The position numbers and the translations under genes were made by a program. 64,000 nt of DNA, taken from assembly GCF_002929225.1 (NCBI RefSeq), contig NZ_PISM01000022.1, positions 186,001 to 250,000 of the forward strand. Reading direction: 5' to 3'. Positions 59,868 to 64,000 of the stretch are shown here, piece after piece. The notes below the pieces were generated by a model that ran no database searches, was not told the DNA's origin, and saw nothing but the letters and a program-made list of their open reading frames with translations. The DNA comes from Stutzerimonas kunmingensis. Lineage in GTDB: Bacteria > Pseudomonadota > Gammaproteobacteria > Pseudomonadales > Pseudomonadaceae. Position 1 is the stretch's first letter. Every line of letters begins with the position of its first letter.

Positions 59868-60311
59868 ATGAGAACCTTCTTTCTTCTGCTATGGGGCGCA
59901 CTCAGCCTGTTCATCAGCACCGCGGCGCTGCGTGAACTCTGGCTCGCGCCGTCCGTGGCCAGCGGTTTCGCCCTGCTGCTGGTGGTCTATTACATCGTTT
60001 GCTTCTTCCAGCTGATTCGCGCCGCCTACCTGCCATGGGGGCTGCTGGGTGCGTACCGGCGCAGCGGCTACTGGCTGTGCCTGATCCTGCTGCCGCTGAC
60101 GCTGATCCCGCTGTACGCCGCCTACCAGATCTGGGAGCAGGGCGGTTACGTTGCAGTGGAAGCCTCGTTGCACACCGAATGGCTGCACCTGCTGCTCGGT
60201 TGGCTGCAGGACGCCCTCGGTTATCTCGGCCCGCTGCTGGTGCTCGGCGCGCTGGGTGTCGGCATGGCGCTGATGCTGCTGCGTCTGCTACGCGGGCAGG
60301 TCGCGCGCTGA
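59868..60311 (+). CDS. Hypothetical four-helix membrane protein
   Basis: 147 residues from the ATG at 59868, which is preferred over an ATG at 59832 because the hydrophobic run starts at once (MRTFFLLLWGALSLFIST). About four membrane segments are seen, the last at GYLGPLLVLGALGVGMALMLLRLL. No family is recognised and function is unknown. It is convergent with the AEC transporter gene and separated from recD by 130 bases with no visible terminator. Confidence 0.65.
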   Translation: MRTFFLLLWGALSLFISTAALRELWLAPSVASGFALLLVVYYIVCFFQLIRAAYLPWGLLGAYRRSGYWLCLILLPLTLIPLYAAYQIWEQGGYVAVEASLHTEWLHLLLGWLQDALGYLGPLLVLGALGVGMALMLLRLLRGQVAR

Positions 60312-61220
60312 TCAGCCGTTGAGCAGCGTCAGCACCAGCGGCAGGCTGGCCGCCGCGAGCAGGGTCTGCAGGGTGATGATGCCAGCCATCAGATGGCTGT
60401 CGCCGCCGAGCTGGCGGGTGAGCACGTAGGCAGTGGGGGCGGTGGGCAGGGCGAAGAACAGCACCAGGATGGTGGTTTCCATATCGGGCAGGCCGAGCAC
60501 CATCGCCACACCGTAGGCGAGCAGCGGAACGGCCAGCAGGCGCACCGCGCTGTTCCAGCCCAGCGCCGGGATTTCCCCGCCCAGCTCCTGGGGTTTGAGC
60601 GCCGCGCCGACGCAGAGCAGGCCCAACGGCAGGCTGGCGGCGGCGAGCAGACCTAGCAGGCGGTCGGTGCCGCCGGGCAGACCCAGGCCCGACAGATTGA
60701 CCAGCGCGCCGGCGATACAGGCGAGAATCAGCGGGTTCTTTGCGATGGGCAGCAGCAGACCGCGCACGCTGACGCCGCGCTCGGCGGTCAGCGCCCACAC
60801 CGACATCACGTTCACCGTCGGCACCATCAGCGCCAGCATCAGCGCAGCCAACGCCAGACCTTCCTTGCCGAACAGGCTGCCCACCGCGGCCAGGCCGAGG
60901 TAGGTGTTGAAACGCAGCACGCCCTGGGTGATGGCGCCGAAGCGGCCGGCAGACCAGCCGCGCAACCGCTTGGCGATCAGCAGCCCGATCCAGGCCAGGC
61001 CCAGGCCGAGCATCACGGCACCGGCCAGGCGCGGCAGTGCTGGGTTATCCAGCGGCGCTGTGGCCAGGCTGCTGAACAGCAGGGCGGGAAATAGGATGAA
61101 GTAGTTGATGCGCTCGGCGCCGGGCCAGAATTCGGCACTGGGAAAGGCGCGCAGGCGCAGGAAATAGCCGGCGACGATAAGGGCGAACAGGGGCCAGAGG
61201 GCGAGTAGCAGGGCGGTCAC
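60312..61220 (-). CDS. AEC family transporter (auxin efflux carrier-like)
   Basis: 302 residues if the GTG at 61220 is used, which puts the first membrane segment (ALLLALWPLFALIVAGYFL) at the N-terminus and has GGA upstream. An ATG at 61265 would add 15 polar residues, and the choice is open. About ten membrane segments are seen, in two five-helix halves. Words such as FNTYLGLAAVGSLFGKEGLALAALML and LLFALPTAPTAYVLTRQLGGD-like endings are typical. The family exports organic acids or amino acids; substrate here is unknown. Confidence 0.85.
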   Translation of the reverse strand: MTALLLALWPLFALIVAGYFLRLRAFPSAEFWPGAERINYFILFPALLFSSLATAPLDNPALPRLAGAVMLGLGLAWIGLLIAKRLRGWSAGRFGAITQGVLRFNTYLGLAAVGSLFGKEGLALAALMLALMVPTVNVMSVWALTAERGVSVRGLLLPIAKNPLILACIAGALVNLSGLGLPGGTDRLLGLLAAASLPLGLLCVGAALKPQELGGEIPALGWNSAVRLLAVPLLAYGVAMVLGLPDMETTILVLFFALPTAPTAYVLTRQLGGDSHLMAGIITLQTLLAAASLPLVLTLLNG

Positions 61221-61385
61221 GGATACATCCAACAGTGCATGTAGCGCGATCTTCGATGCTGCCATCCGCCAGTGCAACCCTCATCTTCGAGCTGGCGTGG
61301 CGGCAGCGGTGCTACGTCGGTCGGACGGTTGTCTGTTGCGTGGTGGCTTGGTGATATCATCGCGCGTCGAACCTGCGAGCTTCCG

Positions 61386-62600
61386 ATGCGCCACATACCC
61401 CCCCAGGCCTCTACCGAGGACTTCCGCGATACGCCTTATGGCCGGCAGTTGCATGGCGGGTTCCGTCTGCTGCGCTTCGCGCCGGAGCTGGAGAGGGAGT
61501 TTCGGCGCTATCTGGATCGTCATGCGCGACTATCGCAACGCCTCGCCGCCCTGCTGTTGATCTTCGCGGTCGGTGGATATCTGTATTGCGAACACCGGTT
61601 GTTCGATCTTGCCGATACCGGCTGGCTGACAACGCTGACGCTGTTGCGCCTCCTGCAGATTCTGCCGGGCGTCGTCGTGCTGGTGCTGACCTTCTACAGC
61701 CGCAGGTTTCGCGCGCAGGCCAACCGCATATTTCCGGTGCTGCTGGTGATGGTCGGCATGCTGGCCGCGCTGATCGACATCCGCTTCGAAACGCTCGATG
61801 CGGAGCTGAATTTCCGTTATGGCGCCGGGCTGCTGATCGTCGCGTCGTTCTTCTTTCTCGGCGTGACGTTCTGGTGGGCGCTGCTGTGCGCGGTGCTGAT
61901 CGTGCTGGCCGATGTGTGCATGGCTAGCCTGATCCTGTCGGCCGAGCAGATGCCGGAACACTGGATCGCCGTCAGCTACTACCTGCTGTTGCTGATCATC
62001 GGCGCGATCAGTCGCTATGTTCATGAGTACTCGCAGCGCGACCAGTTCCTCACCCGCCAACTGCTGGGCTGGGTCGCCGAGCACGACGCGCTCAGCGGTC
62101 TGGCCAACCGGCGCAGTTATGATCGCGCGCTGCCCCAGCGGATCGCCCAGGCCCGCCGAGACCGGCGCCCGCTGAGCCTTCTGCTGCTCGATCTGGATGA
62201 TTTCAAGGCCTATAACGACACCTTCGGCCATCCGGCCGGCGATGCACTGATCCGCGCCTTCGGCGAGCTGCTCGCCGGCTTCGCGCGGCGCCCGCTGGAC
62301 GAGGCGGCACGGGTTGGCGGTGAGGAGTTCGCACTGCTGCTGTACAACTGCGACAACGCCGCTGCACAGCGCATTGCCCGTCAGGTGATCAACGCGCTGG
62401 CCGCGCTGGATATCAGACATCCGCATGATCCGGCGGCGCGTGTGGGTGTCAGTATCGGGATCGCCACGTTGCAGGACGGCCAGCAGGCCGAGCAGCTCTA
62501 TCACTGCGCCGATACCGCGCTATATCAGGCCAAGAGTGGTGGCAAGAATCGCTTTGCCGTCGCGGCCGGGCTACTGCGACCCGAGCCACAGCCTCACTAG
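61386..62600 (+). CDS. Membrane-bound diguanylate cyclase (MASE-like sensor, GGDEF)
   Basis: 404 residues from the ATG at 61386. After a polar N-terminus (about 1-55) come six membrane segments (about 57-235), then a GGDEF domain (about 250-395). Catalytic motifs are LDLDDFKAYNDTFGHPAGD and RVGGEEFALLLYNCDN, so activity is likely. No RxxD inhibitory site stands out. It is one of four GGDEF loci in the window. The upstream gap is 165 bases and shared with the divergent AEC gene. Confidence 0.88.
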   Translation: MRHIPPQASTEDFRDTPYGRQLHGGFRLLRFAPELEREFRRYLDRHARLSQRLAALLLIFAVGGYLYCEHRLFDLADTGWLTTLTLLRLLQILPGVVVLVLTFYSRRFRAQANRIFPVLLVMVGMLAALIDIRFETLDAELNFRYGAGLLIVASFFFLGVTFWWALLCAVLIVLADVCMASLILSAEQMPEHWIAVSYYLLLLIIGAISRYVHEYSQRDQFLTRQLLGWVAEHDALSGLANRRSYDRALPQRIAQARRDRRPLSLLLLDLDDFKAYNDTFGHPAGDALIRAFGELLAGFARRPLDEAARVGGEEFALLLYNCDNAAAQRIARQVINALAALDIRHPHDPAARVGVSIGIATLQDGQQAEQLYHCADTALYQAKSGGKNRFAVAAGLLRPEPQPH

Positions 62601-62608
62601 CGGATGGC

Positions 62609-63010
62609 TTAGCGGCGCGGTGGCACCGAGCGGGTGCGGCCGCTGCCGTCGATGGCGACGAATACGAAGACGGCTTCGGTGACCTTGCGCCACTCGCTGG
62701 ACAGCGGGTCATCACTCCAGACTTCCACCAGCATGCGGATCGAGCTGCGCCCGACCTCCAGCGTCTGGGTATAGAAGGACAGCTGCGCGCCAACCGCTAC
62801 CGGAACCATGAACGCCATGCGATCGATGGAGACCGTGGCGACACGGCCGGCGGCCACGCGGCTTGCCATCGCAGTGCCGGCCAGATCCATCTGCGACACC
62901 AGCCAACCGCCATAGATATCGCCAAAACCATTGGTTTCCCGCGGCAATGCGGTGAGCTGCAGGGCCAGGTCGCCCTGCGGGATCGGATCTTCCTGTTCGT
63001 ATTCTTTCAT
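62609..63010 (-). CDS. Acyl-CoA thioesterase (YciA-like hotdog)
   Basis: 133 residues from the ATG at 63010. It has the hotdog thioesterase pattern: RETNGFGDIYGGWLVSQMDLAGTAMASRVAAGRVATVSIDRMAFMVPVAVG, where the N-terminal asparagine and the aspartate in QMDLAG are the usual catalytic region for YciA/ACOT-type enzymes. It hydrolyses acyl-CoA esters in the cytosol. It is convergent with the GGDEF gene and divergent from pstS. Confidence 0.88.
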   Translation of the reverse strand: MKEYEQEDPIPQGDLALQLTALPRETNGFGDIYGGWLVSQMDLAGTAMASRVAAGRVATVSIDRMAFMVPVAVGAQLSFYTQTLEVGRSSIRMLVEVWSDDPLSSEWRKVTEAVFVFVAIDGSGRTRSVPPRR

Positions 63011-63140
63011 TCGGTCGGACTCGCGGCGCGTTGTTGTTCTGGCGCGAAATGCCCGCTCTGGCACGGGCGACGGCGCGAGTATAGCGGCTGTGTTGCGCTA
63101 CAGCGACCGAACCAGGTCAACGGTGCGCTTGGTAATCAGA

Positions 63141-63158
63141 TTGTCACACTTGCTTCAT
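63141..63158 (+). promoter_or_regulatory. Candidate Pho box before pstS
   Basis: TTGTCACACTTGCTTCAT fits the paired 7-base PhoB pattern CTGTCAY-N4-CTGTCAY, with a good first half (TTGTCAC) and a weaker second (GCTTCAT). It lies 75 bases before pstS, a normal distance. Confidence 0.4.
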
Positions 63159-63232
63159 AGAGTGTTCACACGGCCTGCAGATACTGGCCCCCGTTCCAAC
63201 ACACTCGAGCACACACCTGCTAGGAGCAAGGT

Positions 63233-64000
63233 ATGAAACTGAATCGTTTGATGGCGGCCCTGACCTTTGTAGCCGCTGGCGTTGGCGCCGCGAGCGCGGT
63301 CGCTGCTGTGGACCCGGCGCTGCCGAGCTACCAGAAGACTTCCGGTGTTTCCGGCAACCTGTCCAGTGTCGGTTCGGACTCCCTGGCCAACCTGATGACC
63401 CTGTGGGCTGAGGAATTCAAGCGCAGCTATCCGAACGTCAACATCCAGATTCAGGCTGCCGGCTCCTCCACCGCGCCGCCCGCTCTGACCGAAGGCACCT
63501 CCAACATGGGCCCGATGAGCCGCCCGATGAAGGACAACGAGATTCAGGCCTTCGAAGAGAAGTATGGCTACAAGCCAACTGCCGTTCCGGTGGCCATCGA
63601 CGCCCTGGCGGTGTTCGTGCACAAGGACAACCCGATCAAGTCGCTGGACATCGAGCAAGTCGACGCGATCTTCTCCAGCACCCGCCTGTGCGGTGGCGAG
63701 AAGGACATCAAGACCTGGGGCGACCTGGGTATGACCGGCGAGTGGGCGGCCAAGCCGATCCAGCTGTTCGGTCGCAACTCGGTATCCGGCACCTACGGCT
63801 ACTTCAAGGAAGAAGCCCTGTGTAAAGGTGACTTCAAGTCGAACGTCAACGAGCAGCCGGGCTCCGCTTCGGTGGTGCAGTCGATCTCCAGCACCCTGAA
63901 CGCCATTGGTTACTCGGGTATCGGCTACAAGACCTCCAGCGTCCGCGCCGTACCGCTGTCCAAGGGTGGCGAGGCTTTCGAGGCCAACGAAGAGAACGCT
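63233..64000 (+). CDS. pstS: Phosphate-binding protein PstS (truncated by window end)
   Basis: The first 256 residues are visible; the frame runs off the end. The signal peptide ends SAVAA, and the mature protein has [44 protein letters not shown] and later [24 protein letters not shown], the binding loops of the PstS/SphX family. It captures phosphate in the periplasm for PstCAB. AGGAG precedes the ATG. A Pho box-like element upstream agrees with PhoB control. Confidence 0.92.
   Translation, partial: MKLNRLMAALTFVAAGVGAASAVAAVDPALPSYQKTSGVSGNLSSVGSDSLANLMTLWAEEFKRSYPNVNIQIQAAGSSTAPPALTEGTSNMGPMSRPMKDNEIQAFEEKYGYKPTAVPVAIDALAVFVHKDNPIKSLDIEQVDAIFSSTRLCGGEKDIKTWGDLGMTGEWAAKPIQLFGRNSVSGTYGYFKEEALCKGDFKSNVNEQPGSASVVQSISSTLNAIGYSGIGYKTSSVRAVPLSKGGEAFEANEENA

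Overview
The window looks like a chromosomal segment of a Pseudomonas-group gammaproteobacterium, most likely Stutzerimonas (Pseudomonas) stutzeri or a close relative. The reasons are a high-GC sequence, strong G/C third-position codon bias, a di-haem cytochrome c4 next to dsbA and engB, the pair algB-kinB beside dgcP and an AmpDh2-type amidase, an OprD-family porin with a tctCBA/tctDE citrate-type system, and a Pseudomonas-style REP repeat. I see no tRNA or rRNA genes, CRISPR arrays, prophage or insertion sequences.

Layout. 1-7.8 kb: core housekeeping block: a quinone oxidoreductase fragment, a FliL-like protein, an EVE protein, 5-formyl-THF cyclo-ligase, 6S RNA, zapA with a coiled-coil partner, then UPF0149-pepP-ubiH-DUF4442-ubiI. 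7.9-10.6 kb: ferric iron ABC uptake (binding protein and permease). 10.8-15.3 kb: glycine cleavage gcvT-gcvH-gcvP. 15.4-21.4 kb: engB, cytochrome c4, dsbA, an EEP-family protein, dgcP and the amidase. 21.4-26.5 kb: the algB-kinB two-component system followed by three short genes, the first two of which have near-canonical sigma-54 promoters with matching IHF sites. 26.8-31.8 kb: a nucleoside-recognition (SpmA/SpmB-like) membrane protein and a TAXI-type TRAP transporter. 32-40.4 kb: a sensory block with two tandem Aer-like PAS chemoreceptors, each preceded by a similar structured RNA with its own terminator, a 54-residue orphan protein, and two tandem 7TMR-DISM diguanylate cyclases, the first frameshifted. 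40.4-48 kb: tctE-tctD divergent from opdH-like porin-tctC-tctB-tctA and an AbrB-family protein. 48-50.7 kb: a Na/Pi cotransporter and a periplasmic Cache protein. 50.9-59.7 kb: recC-recB-recD with a REP pair before recD. 59.8-64 kb: a membrane protein, an AEC transporter, a GGDEF protein, an acyl-CoA thioesterase and pstS (cut by the window end).

How it fits together. Most of the window is conserved core metabolism and uptake. The less ordinary part is 25-40 kb, which is dense in signalling. Four diguanylate cyclase loci, two energy-taxis receptors and an AlgB/KinB system sit within about 45 kb. The two best leads for something undescribed are the paired structured RNA elements before the Aer-like genes and the paired sigma-54/IHF promoters next to algB. 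Both rest on visual pattern matching, not on computation.
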